Origin: CAVYYW01 sp963772845
GTDB taxonomy: Bacteria > Bacillota > Bacilli > Bacillales > Sporolactobacillaceae
DNA: 64,000 bases
Direction of reading: 5' to 3'
NCBI GenBank assembly: GCA_963772845.1
Contig: CAVYYW010000014.1
Location: forward strand, 1,426,001 to 1,490,000
A model generated the notes under the pieces. It was not told the origin of the DNA, did not search any database, and saw only the letters and a program-made list of their open reading frames with translations. Positions 35,750 through 45,300 of the stretch are shown here, one piece after another. Every line of letters starts with the position of its first letter. Position 1 is the first letter of the stretch. The position numbers were made by a program, and so were the translations under genes.

Positions 35750-37381
35750 TTATGAAAAATAAAGCTCCTGATGTTTTTGGTTGGCATATTCATAATTCCC
35801 CTCGTATTTGATCAACTGGTGATTATGAAGAAAATAGGTGAGCGGAAAACAGCGATTTAAAAAGTACCGATCATGGGAAACGGCTAAGACAGTGCCATTG
35901 AATGTTCTAAGCGCTTCTTCAAGAACCTCTCTTGAATCAATATCAAGGTGGTTGGTTGGTTCATCTAGAAGCAGGGTATTCACTCCTTCATGCATCAGTT
36001 GGGCAAATTTCAGGCGAATTCTTTCCCCGCCGCTTAACTGACTGAGCTTTTTAAAAACATCCGGACCATAAAACAAAAACGTCGCAAGGATATGTCTTGC
36101 TTGATGTTCACTGACTCTTACTCGTTCCCGGAATACATCAATTAGACGGTGCTCAAGTTTATCTAGAAAGACATGCTGTGATAATACGCCCAGCTTAATT
36201 CCGGTACCTCCTGTTATTTCACCTTGATCGGCTTTCAGCTTTCCTAATAATCCATTCAATAAAGTTGATTTACCTGACCCATTTGGTCCAACAATTGCAG
36301 CTCTTTCTTTTTGTTTCAATTCAAAATTCATTTTCTCAAAGATGAGTTTTCCATCGAAACGAATGGTAACATTTTCACATTGATAAACATCTTTTCCGCT
36401 TCTATCATGGGTTCCAAATTCCAGATTCAGCTTGTCATTCTCTAACTTTGGACGCTTGAGCTTTTCGATTCTTTCCAGTGCTTTTTCCATGCTCTTTGCA
36501 CGTCGGTGCAGCCCTGCATTAGGGGGATTGGCTTGGTTTGCCCATTCCTTAAGCTTTTTAATTGTCTCCCGCATTTTTTTAATTTTTTTCTGTTGATCTT
36601 CATAAGCGGCAAATGCCAGTAATAGTCGTTCCTCTTTTTCTTTCACATAGGCGGAATATGAACAATGATAAATCGTGGATTCACCGTCCTCTAAATCGAT
36701 GATTTTATTGATCGTCCGATCCAGAAATTCGCGATCATGCGATACGAGTAGGATTGTCCCTTCGTAATGATTGATAAATTGTTCCAGCCACTCCAGAGCC
36801 TTAATATCCAAGTGGTTTGTCGGCTCATCCAGAAGCAAAAAGTCAGGTTGATTAAGCAGCTGCACACCAAGAAAAACCTTTGTCTGCTCACCACCGCTCA
36901 GACTGTTCATCACCTGATCAAGTTTATCGCTTAGCTGGAGACCATTGGCGACACTTTGAACTTTCGCGTTCATTTCGTAGCCGCCTTTTTCCTGGAATAA
37001 TTCTTGGAGACGCCCATATTTATTGAGGCACTTTTCAAGTTCTTTCTCATTTAATTCTTTCATTTTCTCTTCCAGTTTGTGAAGTTTATTTTCTATTTCA
37101 TAGCATTCTTCAAAGGATTGGTGAAGAAGGTCTTTTACGGTTTTCCCTTCGGTATTTATTTCAGATTGTTTTAAATAGCCCACTGCAGCGCCTTTTTTTA
37201 TATGAATACTGCCTTGTTCGGGCTTCTCATAACCGGCAATTAAATTTAATAGCGTGGTTTTTCCGCTTCCGTTTGCTCCAACCACCGCTGCGCGTTCACC
37301 TTCGTTAATATGAAAATGGACGTCATTCAGGACATCCTGTCCGGCTAAATTCTTTTTAATATGATCTATTTGACATAGCAT
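35750..37381 (-). CDS. ABC-F family ATPase, probable ribosome-protection type
   Basis: 543 residues with two ABC domains and no membrane segment. Domain 1 has Walker A GANGSGKTTL, signature LSGGEQTKV and LLLDEPTNHLDI; domain 2 has GPNGSGKSTL, LSGGERIRL and LLLDEPTNHLDI. The charged inter-domain linker (KKIKKMRETIKKLKEWANQ to about residue 310) is the ribosome-contacting element in this family. I start at ATG 37381 after GAGGAG; an in-frame ATG 24 bases earlier lacks a site. The attenuator upstream (leader ORF plus terminator) is characteristic of antibiotic-inducible ABC-F genes such as vmlR, which supports a resistance role. The drug class cannot be read from the sequence. Confidence 0.88.
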   Translation of the reverse strand: MLCQIDHIKKNLAGQDVLNDVHFHINEGERAAVVGANGSGKTTLLNLIAGYEKPEQGSIHIKKGAAVGYLKQSEINTEGKTVKDLLHQSFEECYEIENKLHKLEEKMKELNEKELEKCLNKYGRLQELFQEKGGYEMNAKVQSVANGLQLSDKLDQVMNSLSGGEQTKVFLGVQLLNQPDFLLLDEPTNHLDIKALEWLEQFINHYEGTILLVSHDREFLDRTINKIIDLEDGESTIYHCSYSAYVKEKEERLLLAFAAYEDQQKKIKKMRETIKKLKEWANQANPPNAGLHRRAKSMEKALERIEKLKRPKLENDKLNLEFGTHDRSGKDVYQCENVTIRFDGKLIFEKMNFELKQKERAAIVGPNGSGKSTLLNGLLGKLKADQGEITGGTGIKLGVLSQHVFLDKLEHRLIDVFRERVRVSEHQARHILATFLFYGPDVFKKLSQLSGGERIRLKFAQLMHEGVNTLLLDEPTNHLDIDSREVLEEALRTFNGTVLAVSHDRYFLNRCFPLTYFLHNHQLIKYEGNYEYANQKHQELYFS

Positions 37382-37452
37382 TTTGTTTGCTCCTCTATCT
37401 ATCATTAATTTTATTCATAATTAAATATGAGACGAGAAGGCTGATTGAACGC

Positions 37453-37482
37453 AAAAAAGCACAGAGAGCAAACTCCCTGCGC
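37453..37482 (-). terminator. Attenuator terminator in the ABC-F leader
   Basis: GCGCAGGGAG and CTCTCTGTGC pair over 10 bp (with G-U pairs) around a TTTG loop, then six T residues. It lies after the leader ORF and about 70 bases before the ABC-F start, so it would stop basal transcription before the gene. Confidence 0.88.
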
Positions 37483-37531
37483 TAGGTCCTCTTTCATTCC
37501 TTAATGGCTGGTAGGGTTTTGTTCCGTTCAT

Positions 37532-37654
37532 TCAGACTCTCGAGTTTTCCAAAAAAGGCAGACTGGTGCCTTTAAGAAAAAAACGAAAAGTGATCGAACG
37601 GCAAAGATACGTTGCGGTATCCAATTGCGCCCGAACATGACTGAATGAAAACAT
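37532..37654 (-). CDS. Leader peptide of the ABC-F gene
   Basis: A 40-codon ORF with a strong GGAGGTGGGG four bases before ATG, beginning MFSFSHVRAQLDTATYL and ending FLENSRV. It is too short and too close to the attenuator to be an ordinary enzyme. Codons 2-6 (TTTTCATTCAGTC in the DNA, 37639-37651) are complementary both to the stop-codon region (CTGAATGA, 37528-37535) and to GGAATGAAAG just before the terminator (37491-37500). Ribosome stalling could therefore switch between alternative structures. A second hairpin with a T run (AAAGGCA/TGCCTTT, 37554-37573) lies inside the ORF. Confidence 0.75.
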   Translation of the reverse strand: MFSFSHVRAQLDTATYLCRSITFRFFLKGTSLPFLENSRV

Positions 37655-37685
37655 AACCCCACCTCCGATCATTTTTAATAATCTA

Positions 37686-37714
37686 ATATTATCAAATAAT
37701 ATGACATTACTCAA
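37686..37714 (-). promoter_or_regulatory. Promoter of the ABC-F leader transcript
   Basis: On the minus strand TTGAGT, a 17-bp spacer and TAATAT. Transcription would begin near 37680, just ahead of the leader ribosome binding site. It lies immediately after the sbcC stop. Confidence 0.5.
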
Positions 37715-37741
37715 GAAATATTTCGTTTGTTACTGTCGTCT

Positions 37742-40700
37742 TTAAGTTGTTTTCATAGCAATTCGGCTTCCTTCCCCTCCTGCTGCTGCCGGAGTGACAA
37801 TAATTTTTTTGGGCAGCCGCTCCTGCAGTTCCGGAACATGGCTGATTATACCGATAGAAAGTTGATTAATGTGAAGCTTTTCCAAGGCCGTGATGACCGT
37901 ATCCAGCAGTCCCTGATCAAGTGTGCCAAATCCTTCATCCAAAAAGAAAAATTGAAGCGGGACTTCACCCGACAGCTGAATTTGTTCCGATAAAGAGAGG
38001 GCAAGCGCAAGCGAGGTAAGAAAAGTCTCTCCACCGCTTAAGGAGGAAACTGGCCTTTTAATACCTCCATTTGCATCATCCCGAATAACAAAACCGCCGC
38101 CTGAGTCGACCTCAAGCGCATAACGGGATCTCGTCAGCTCTCCGAGACGTTTAGAAGCTGCAATGCAGATGTGATGAAGCTGTTCTTCCGCCACGAACTC
38201 TACAAAGACATTCCCTTTAAAAAGCTTTTGCAGTTCAATATGACGGGAGAACTGTTCCTCTTGCTGAATTTTATCCTGTTCAAGCTTATTAAATCGCACG
38301 GCTCTTTCATTCAGTTTTTCCCACTCGTTCCTGAGCCTTGCTTCTGTTTGAAGGCCATCCTCATAATTGCGTTTAGCAGAATGGTAGTTTCTTTCAGACC
38401 GGAGAAAATCTTCTTCAGAGAACGTTTTATCCCCCAACAAAATTCTTAACCGATCAAGCTGGTGCTTTAGTTGAGTTGTCTTTTCATGATGGCTTTTAAT
38501 TTCATCCTGCATGTTTTGACGCTCTTCTTTCGAAAGAAAAGCTGCATGAATGGCTTCATTTGAATCAAAATTAAGTTCTTTCTTCAAAAGGTTCAAACGT
38601 CGATCAACAGTCTCTTGTCTCTCCTTGAGACTCTCAGTGATTGTTTGCAGCTTAGTCAGCTGATTTTCGCCATCAGTCAATTCTTTTTCAAGCTTCCGAT
38701 GTGTCTCATCACTTATTTGCTGGTCTGATTTCAACGTTTCCCTCTGTCTGGTCAGCTGCTGTTGCCATTCTTCTATCGGATCTTCCATAGTGATGCTAAG
38801 CGTTTTCAGTTGGTCAAGCTGACTTTCGATAGCTGTTTGTCTCGCATCAGCCGACCCTTTATATTCAGAGATTTTAATCATTATTGATTGTTTAATTGAT
38901 GTTTCATGCTCCGTTTCCGATATTAGCCGAGCATCTTTTTCTTCCCACATCTTTAGCTCAGCTGACGCAGACTCAGCCTCTTTATCATTCTGATTGGATT
39001 TCTCCCATAGCTTATCCAGCTCATCATAAGGGAAATTTGCAAACCGTTTCTCCCAATTATTTTTCGATTCTTCTATACTCTTTTTCCGCTTTTCTGCTTT
39101 ATCAACAAGCTGGTTCATCTGACCTTGATAAAACCCGCTTTCATTTTGTAATTTTTCTTCTTTTTGAAGAAGCGGAACACCTTGTTTCTCCCAATTTCCT
39201 GCCTGTTCCTGCAATTGCAAAAGCTCCTGCTCACTGCCTTTACAATCCGTTAGCCAGTTTTTTATGATAGTCTTCCATTTTTCAAGCGGCTGGTTTTCAT
39301 ATCTTTCATTTAATTCTTTAGACACCCTGGCGGCTTCAGCCTGGTTTTCCATCTTGTCCCCCAGCCGATCTGCCTGTTGTTCAAGACGGTCCTTAAGCCG
39401 GACAGTCTGTTGAAGACCGGCTGAAATATCCTGACTCAGACGGTTTAACATTTGATGCTGTCCATCAAGGTGTTGTGAAGAATCTTCTTCCTCCACTGCA
39501 GGCGCCGGATGATCAACCGAACCGCAGACCGGACAAGGGCGGCCGTCTTCGAGTGTATGCACAAGGGCCCGCGACAGCTTCTTCTCTTCGGAATCTTTCA
39601 TTGCTGTTTCTAATCTGGTCTTCTCTTCAGCAAGCAACGTCTCTGCCTGTTCAAAATTAAAATGCATGCTGGCAGCCTGCTCGTAGTACAAGCCCGCTTT
39701 GTTAAACAATTCAATACCTTTCCTATTCCAGTTCTCTTTTTCAATTTTCAGCTGTTCGGCATCTGTTTCAAGACGGGTCATTTGTCTCTTAAAGTCTTTC
39801 CAAGCAGCTCTATCTTCCTGAAGCTGGGCCATTTCGCTTTTTAAATGATGTTTTTCCTGCATCGCATTCTGCAGCTCCTGCCGTTCTTCAGAGGAAATGG
39901 TCAGGTTATTTATTTTCAAAGCCAGTTGTTTTAAATTTTCATTTATTTTAAGGCGTTCTTTTTCCTGAAGGATTAGTTTCTCATTTACCTTCTCAAGATT
40001 TCCTTGTTCTGCTTGAATTAATCGATTTGTTTTTGCCAACACTTGCTGATCTCTCAATACTGCTTCTTTTATCCGTTTACCTTCAAGATACGTGTTCTGC
40101 TTTTGCTGAAGTTCAGGATCCAGTTTTTCTCGTTGAGTTTTGGCATACTCAGCCTTTTCTTTTGCAGTTTTTGTTTTTTCTCTCAATTGATGAAGGTGAA
40201 GCTCTTTTTCCTTAAGCGCAGCTGCTGTTGATTTAAGCTGTTCAGAAGTGGTCTCCCATTCTTCAAGAACCGGCATAACACCTGCGGCTTTCTCACCTGC
40301 GATTGCCTGTTGCTCTAATTTAGATATATGTTCCTGATTTTCGCTTACCTTTTCGAGTTCGTTAGATGTCTGATTCCATTCCTGCTGCATGTTCCATTTT
40401 TCCTTCAGAAACTGATACTGTTCTTCTGAAGATGCTAATATTTTCTTTAATTCAGCAAGTTGTTTACAGGCGGCTTCATGTGCCTTCAGATGCTGAGCAA
40501 CGGTTTCTTGAGAAGCGTCACCAAGTCCTTGCTGCTCTGCCGCAATTTCTTTGATCTTTACCGATATATTCCCGATGCGTTGTCTTAACTGATCATTCAA
40601 GGCATCACCATATTTTTCAAGCTGAAAAAGACGCTGCAGCATTTTGCGCCGGTCTGCACCCTTTAGTGTTAAAAACTCTGAAAACTTACCTTGGGGAAGG

Positions 40701-41143
40701 ACAACCGCTCGTGTGAAGTCTTCATGAGTTAGTCCAAGCAGATCCTGAACTGCCTGAGTCACATCCCTCTCTTTGTCAGCCAGTACTTCAGTCTCTTCAT
40801 TCACCTTTATAAACCTGCAATTTCCAATCTTTAATCCGCCTTCTTTTGTACGACGGTACATTCTTTCAACCCGGTATTGCTCCACAGGTTCTTTTTTTAA
40901 TTCAAACGTAAATGATACAGAAAGCTTATCTTCAGCATGATTCATTATGCCTTGTGTATTTTTAGAAGCCCGTTCAACTTTTCCATACAACGCAAGTGTA
41001 ATAGCATCTAAAAGTGATGACTTTCCGCTGCCTGTCGGACCGAAAATGCCAAATATACCCGCCTCGCTTAAGGCAGAAAAATCAATGGTTTGTTCCTCTC
41101 GAAAGCTGTGCAGGCCGCTTACTTTTAATTCAACTGGTTTCAT
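37742..41143 (-). CDS. sbcC: Exonuclease subunit SbcC (Rad50-like ATPase)
   Basis: 1133-residue SMC-type ATPase of the SbcCD nuclease, which cuts hairpins and protein-blocked DNA ends. Walker A is GPTGSGKSSLLDA near residue 35, a zinc-hook CxxC is GRPCPVCGSVDHP near residue 530, and long coiled coils lie on each side. The C-terminal signature SSLSGGETFLTSLALAL and Walker B FFLDEGFG complete the head. GGAGGTGC precedes the ATG. sbcD ends 17 bases upstream, so the two subunits share an operon with addAB. Confidence 0.96.
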   Translation of the reverse strand: MKPVELKVSGLHSFREEQTIDFSALSEAGIFGIFGPTGSGKSSLLDAITLALYGKVERASKNTQGIMNHAEDKLSVSFTFELKKEPVEQYRVERMYRRTKEGGLKIGNCRFIKVNEETEVLADKERDVTQAVQDLLGLTHEDFTRAVVLPQGKFSEFLTLKGADRRKMLQRLFQLEKYGDALNDQLRQRIGNISVKIKEIAAEQQGLGDASQETVAQHLKAHEAACKQLAELKKILASSEEQYQFLKEKWNMQQEWNQTSNELEKVSENQEHISKLEQQAIAGEKAAGVMPVLEEWETTSEQLKSTAAALKEKELHLHQLREKTKTAKEKAEYAKTQREKLDPELQQKQNTYLEGKRIKEAVLRDQQVLAKTNRLIQAEQGNLEKVNEKLILQEKERLKINENLKQLALKINNLTISSEERQELQNAMQEKHHLKSEMAQLQEDRAAWKDFKRQMTRLETDAEQLKIEKENWNRKGIELFNKAGLYYEQAASMHFNFEQAETLLAEEKTRLETAMKDSEEKKLSRALVHTLEDGRPCPVCGSVDHPAPAVEEEDSSQHLDGQHQMLNRLSQDISAGLQQTVRLKDRLEQQADRLGDKMENQAEAARVSKELNERYENQPLEKWKTIIKNWLTDCKGSEQELLQLQEQAGNWEKQGVPLLQKEEKLQNESGFYQGQMNQLVDKAEKRKKSIEESKNNWEKRFANFPYDELDKLWEKSNQNDKEAESASAELKMWEEKDARLISETEHETSIKQSIMIKISEYKGSADARQTAIESQLDQLKTLSITMEDPIEEWQQQLTRQRETLKSDQQISDETHRKLEKELTDGENQLTKLQTITESLKERQETVDRRLNLLKKELNFDSNEAIHAAFLSKEERQNMQDEIKSHHEKTTQLKHQLDRLRILLGDKTFSEEDFLRSERNYHSAKRNYEDGLQTEARLRNEWEKLNERAVRFNKLEQDKIQQEEQFSRHIELQKLFKGNVFVEFVAEEQLHHICIAASKRLGELTRSRYALEVDSGGGFVIRDDANGGIKRPVSSLSGGETFLTSLALALSLSEQIQLSGEVPLQFFFLDEGFGTLDQGLLDTVITALEKLHINQLSIGIISHVPELQERLPKKIIVTPAAAGGEGSRIAMKTT

Positions 41144-41160
41144 TGTGCCGCACCTCCCTC

Positions 41161-42333
41161 CTATTCCTCGCCTTGAACTGTTTCATTTATTAAAGTTAAA
41201 AAAAGTTCCGTTAGCTCCGCAGATGGCTCCGCTCCACCGGTTTGCAAGTGATAGAAGCGTTTGAACAGCTGGTCGATCGGCGTATGAACAGAGCGACGTT
41301 CCTCTGATTTTTCTATTTTCTCTTCATAAATAGGTCTAATGTTAACAAAACCCTCCCTTGCCTTTCTCAGCGCCTGAATATCATGCATCGAGAGGGCTTC
41401 AGAAAGTTTAATTTCGAGATCTATCCATGCTGAAGGATCTCTGTTCTCCTCCAGCCATTGATAAACTTGATCAATCCCATCTGCTGCCCGCCACTTAACA
41501 AGCGGCCTGCCTGAGGAAAGCAATCGTTCTTCAATGCGTGGTGTCTTACCAGGCTCTACATTAACAATGGTAACGGATTTTGACTGGTTAGCCTCCGAAA
41601 AACTGTAGGCAAGAGGAGAACCTGAATACCTTGCCAAGGTGTCTTTATGAGAGAGATTCTGTGGACGGTGAAGATGTCCAAGCGCTACATATTGAGCACT
41701 TGAGGGTAACGATCTGAGAGAGACCGTATAGGCTCCGCCTATTTGTATCGGGCGTTCTGACTCCGATTCTTTGCCACCCGCAACGAAAATATGGCTCATT
41801 GCTATATTAACCGTATCTGGCCGGAAGCTGCTAGATAGATGTTGAAACAGAGATGACAGTCGTTCATCATAAGCTTGCTGGATTATTCCATCCTCATTTA
41901 TTTCTGCGAGACACTCATTTAATCTTGATTCACTTGGGTATGGAACAGCCATTAATCTAAGCTGTTGATCAAGTTTAGGTATATTAATTGGTATGAGAGC
42001 ATCCACTGGCCTTCCTATCAGGTATATTCCATGGTCAGAAGCAATGGGTGAAGCAGCCTGGACTCTCTCCGGATGGTCATGATTTCCTGAGATAACCGCT
42101 AACGGCCTCTGACCACCTTTGCTGAGACGCTGCGCTGTTTCATAGAATAATTGCTCAGAAATTGCAGACGGATTGACCGTATCAAACACATCACCTGCCA
42201 TTAATACAGCATCAACGTGTTCATCTTCAGCAATTTGGATGATTTCTTCCATGACTTTTTCCTGTTCTATCTGCCTTGAACGACCCTCTAATGAACGACC
42301 AAGGTGCCAGTCTGCTGTGTGAAGCAGTTTCAT
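41161..42333 (-). CDS. sbcD: Exonuclease subunit SbcD (Mre11-like phosphoesterase)
   Basis: 390 residues. The calcineurin-like metal-binding motifs are DWHLGRSLEG, MAGDVFDTVNP, SGNHDHPERV, MSHIFVAGG and YVALGHLHRPQ. It pairs with SbcC to form a Mn-dependent endo/exonuclease. The gene follows addA by two bases and precedes sbcC by 17, so addB-addA-sbcD-sbcC is one transcription unit. The GGAGGGT precedes the ATG. Confidence 0.96.
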   Translation of the reverse strand: MKLLHTADWHLGRSLEGRSRQIEQEKVMEEIIQIAEDEHVDAVLMAGDVFDTVNPSAISEQLFYETAQRLSKGGQRPLAVISGNHDHPERVQAASPIASDHGIYLIGRPVDALIPINIPKLDQQLRLMAVPYPSESRLNECLAEINEDGIIQQAYDERLSSLFQHLSSSFRPDTVNIAMSHIFVAGGKESESERPIQIGGAYTVSLRSLPSSAQYVALGHLHRPQNLSHKDTLARYSGSPLAYSFSEANQSKSVTIVNVEPGKTPRIEERLLSSGRPLVKWRAADGIDQVYQWLEENRDPSAWIDLEIKLSEALSMHDIQALRKAREGFVNIRPIYEEKIEKSEERRSVHTPIDQLFKRFYHLQTGGAEPSAELTELFLTLINETVQGEE

Positions 42334-42335
42334 AT

Positions 42336-45300
42336 TTACCCTCCTTGTTCATTCAGTACGACAAAGAGAGATTTATCAAAAGCGTATAATCCTGTCGTAT
42401 CCACTTTTTTCTTCCATATTCTCTCGATAGCTTGCTTATATATATTAAGCTGCTTCGCGTAATGTTCTTTTAAATAGCCTGCTGCCTGCTCATCTGTTTT
42501 GAACCGGTCTTTTAGAGCGTCCGTTTTATAGTCCAGCAGCACAAGACCTTCTTCGTCTTCAAAAATGCAATCAATAACCCCTTGAACGAGAACATGTTCA
42601 TCCTCGTCTCCGCTCCAATCCGCATAGGCATCCTGAGCCGGAAGAGAAAGAGTAAATGGGGATTCGCGATAAACTTTCGTTGCTTGGAGCAGACGTCTGC
42701 CAATTGTTGAGTCAAAGAATGCTGAAATTGCTGGGTAATCGATTGTTTCTTCCTGCTCTTTAGTCAATATCTCTTTTTCCACCAGTGTTTCACCTTGTCT
42801 TTTTAATGCTTCAAGGGAGGAGACGTTGCTGAAATCCAGCTGTTGCATGACCATGTGCAAGGTGGTTCCTATTTCAGAAGCTGAGAGACGTTGCTTTTGC
42901 TGCATAAATAGCGGGCGCTCCCCAATGTGCGTCTTAAAGGTTGAAACCATCGTCCGATCAACCTCTTCGTTGAAGAAGCCTTGCTGCCGTTTAATTTCAG
43001 TAACGGATTGCTTCGCCATATAAACAGCGGCCTGCCTATGACGATAGCGCCAATTTAATCGGTCAGATATTTTTTGTCTTTCAGAAGTTTCCACTGGCAC
43101 ATCTTCCCCTTTTTCAACAAATCTCAGGTGGTCCTGTGCAGTTTTTTCTTCCTTAACAACACTTTGAGCGGTCACTTCAGCATCGGTTTTTATCTGAACA
43201 TTCCAATGAGACGAGTCAGCTTTGACTTCTCCGTGAATTGGATCGAGCCCTGTTCTTTCATGCAACGCTTCTGCCTGACGATGTCTCATTAACGCTGCAC
43301 CGATCCAGTCAAAAAAACTTCTTGCCTGTCTTCTCATAAATGGAGGAAGCAGCCAGTCCTGCTGCTGCATCAGATAACTCCGCTTACCCAGCCATTGATC
43401 AATTTGCCTGACGGTAGCTACCAGATATAGTTTTTCTTGAGCTCTTGTTAATGCAACGTATAATACACGCATTTCTTCTGCCAGCAATTCCTCTGTCAGC
43501 TTTGCTTTCATTGTAAGATAAGGCAAAGTCGGATAACTCAGGCGCTGCACAGGATCGATAAATTTCGTCCCTAGTCCAAGCGTTTTATGCAAAAGTGTCT
43601 TCCTGTTAATATCCATTTTGTTAAACATCTTATTAAGACCGGCAACGAATACAACAGGATATTCTAGTCCCTTGCTTTTATGGATGGTCATAATTCTGAC
43701 CACATCTTCCTGTTCACTTAACGCGCGTGCCGCCCCAAGGTCATTTCCTTGCTCCCGCATCCTGTCAATAAATCGAAGAAATCTGAACAGTCCACGAAAG
43801 CTTGTTTTTTCATATTGTATGGCACGATCATATAGTGCTTTCAGATTTGCCTGTCTCTGGCTGCCTCCGACAAGACCTGCAGCATAGTCATAATAACCAG
43901 TGTCTCTGTAAATTTGCCAGATCAGCTCTGCCACAGACACCACTCTTGCTTCATTACGCCACTGCTCCAAAAGACCAAGAAAGGCTCTAAGTTTTTCAGC
44001 TCCGGTGTTATTGAGATGACTATAGTTCTTTACTGCCTCAAAATAGGGACCTTCAGGATGCTCTAATCGAATATCAGCAAGCTCTTCGCCCGTTAATCCT
44101 CCTATTGGAGAGCGGAGCACACCCGCAAGAGGAATATCCTGATAAGGATTATCAATTGTTTTAAGTACAGATAGCATATTTGTGACTTCAATCGCATCAA
44201 AGTATCCTGTGGAAAGTTCAGCATGTGCAGGGATACCCATTTGTTTAAAAACATCTATAATAACAGGTGCTGCCTGCTGTGCCGCTCTTAAGAGAATCAC
44301 GATATCTCTGAACTGCACGTTTCTTTGTCTCTCCGTTTCTTTATCAAAAACCTGAAAAGAGCCGTCCTCAGGCGTTCCAATCATCTGTTTGATCTGCGTC
44401 GCCATTTCCAGAGCTTCAAGCTCTGCAGTCTGCAAGTCATCTGCGTCCAGTTCATTCTCATTTACGGGATCGCCTGATGAGCTCTCCTCTTTTTTTTCTC
44501 GATTAATGACAATCACATCTGCTGATTGATCCGCCTTGGGGTAAGCTGCACCCAATTTAAGTTCTGCTTCCTCGTTATAATCCATTTCCGCCACTTGTTC
44601 ATCCATTATCTGTCTGAAAATAAAATTGGTACCATCTATCACTTCTGTTCTGCTTCTGAAATTTTTTGCAAGATCTATTTTAATGCCGGTCTCCTGATTA
44701 GCTCGATAAGTTTTATATTTATTAAGAAACAGACCAGGCTCCGCAAGTCTGAAACGGTAAATGGACTGTTTCACATCACCCACCATAAATAAATGGCCTT
44801 GACCCTCTTTCCGGCGTGAAACAAGCTGAAGGACCGATTCCTGAACGAGGTTTGTATCCTGATATTCGTCCACCATGACCTCTTCAAATTGAGTTTGATA
44901 AAGCTTCGCTACAGCGGATGGAGTAAGGGAATCTGGCTCAGACCCCTGTTCTCTAAGGATCTCCAGAGCAAAATGCTCCAAATCATTAAAGTCAACTACA
45001 GACCGATCCTTTTTAATGGTCTGATACCTTTCATGAAAATCATTTACGAGTCGAACCATCCAATGAATGGAGGGAACGATCCTATTTAAATCATTTAAGT
45101 GATCTTCAATCGACTGGAAAAACCACGCCTCCTGAAGAGATTTGACACTTTTTTTCATTTGGTCACGCAACGCCTTGACCTGATCTTTGAGATCTTCTGA
45201 ATACTCCTCGCCCTTACACGTTTTCAGTTTTGCGAATGTTGCCTCAGCAAATGCTTGTTCCATCGCTTTCCAGTCCTGGTCAATGCCTTCTTGAAGATTC

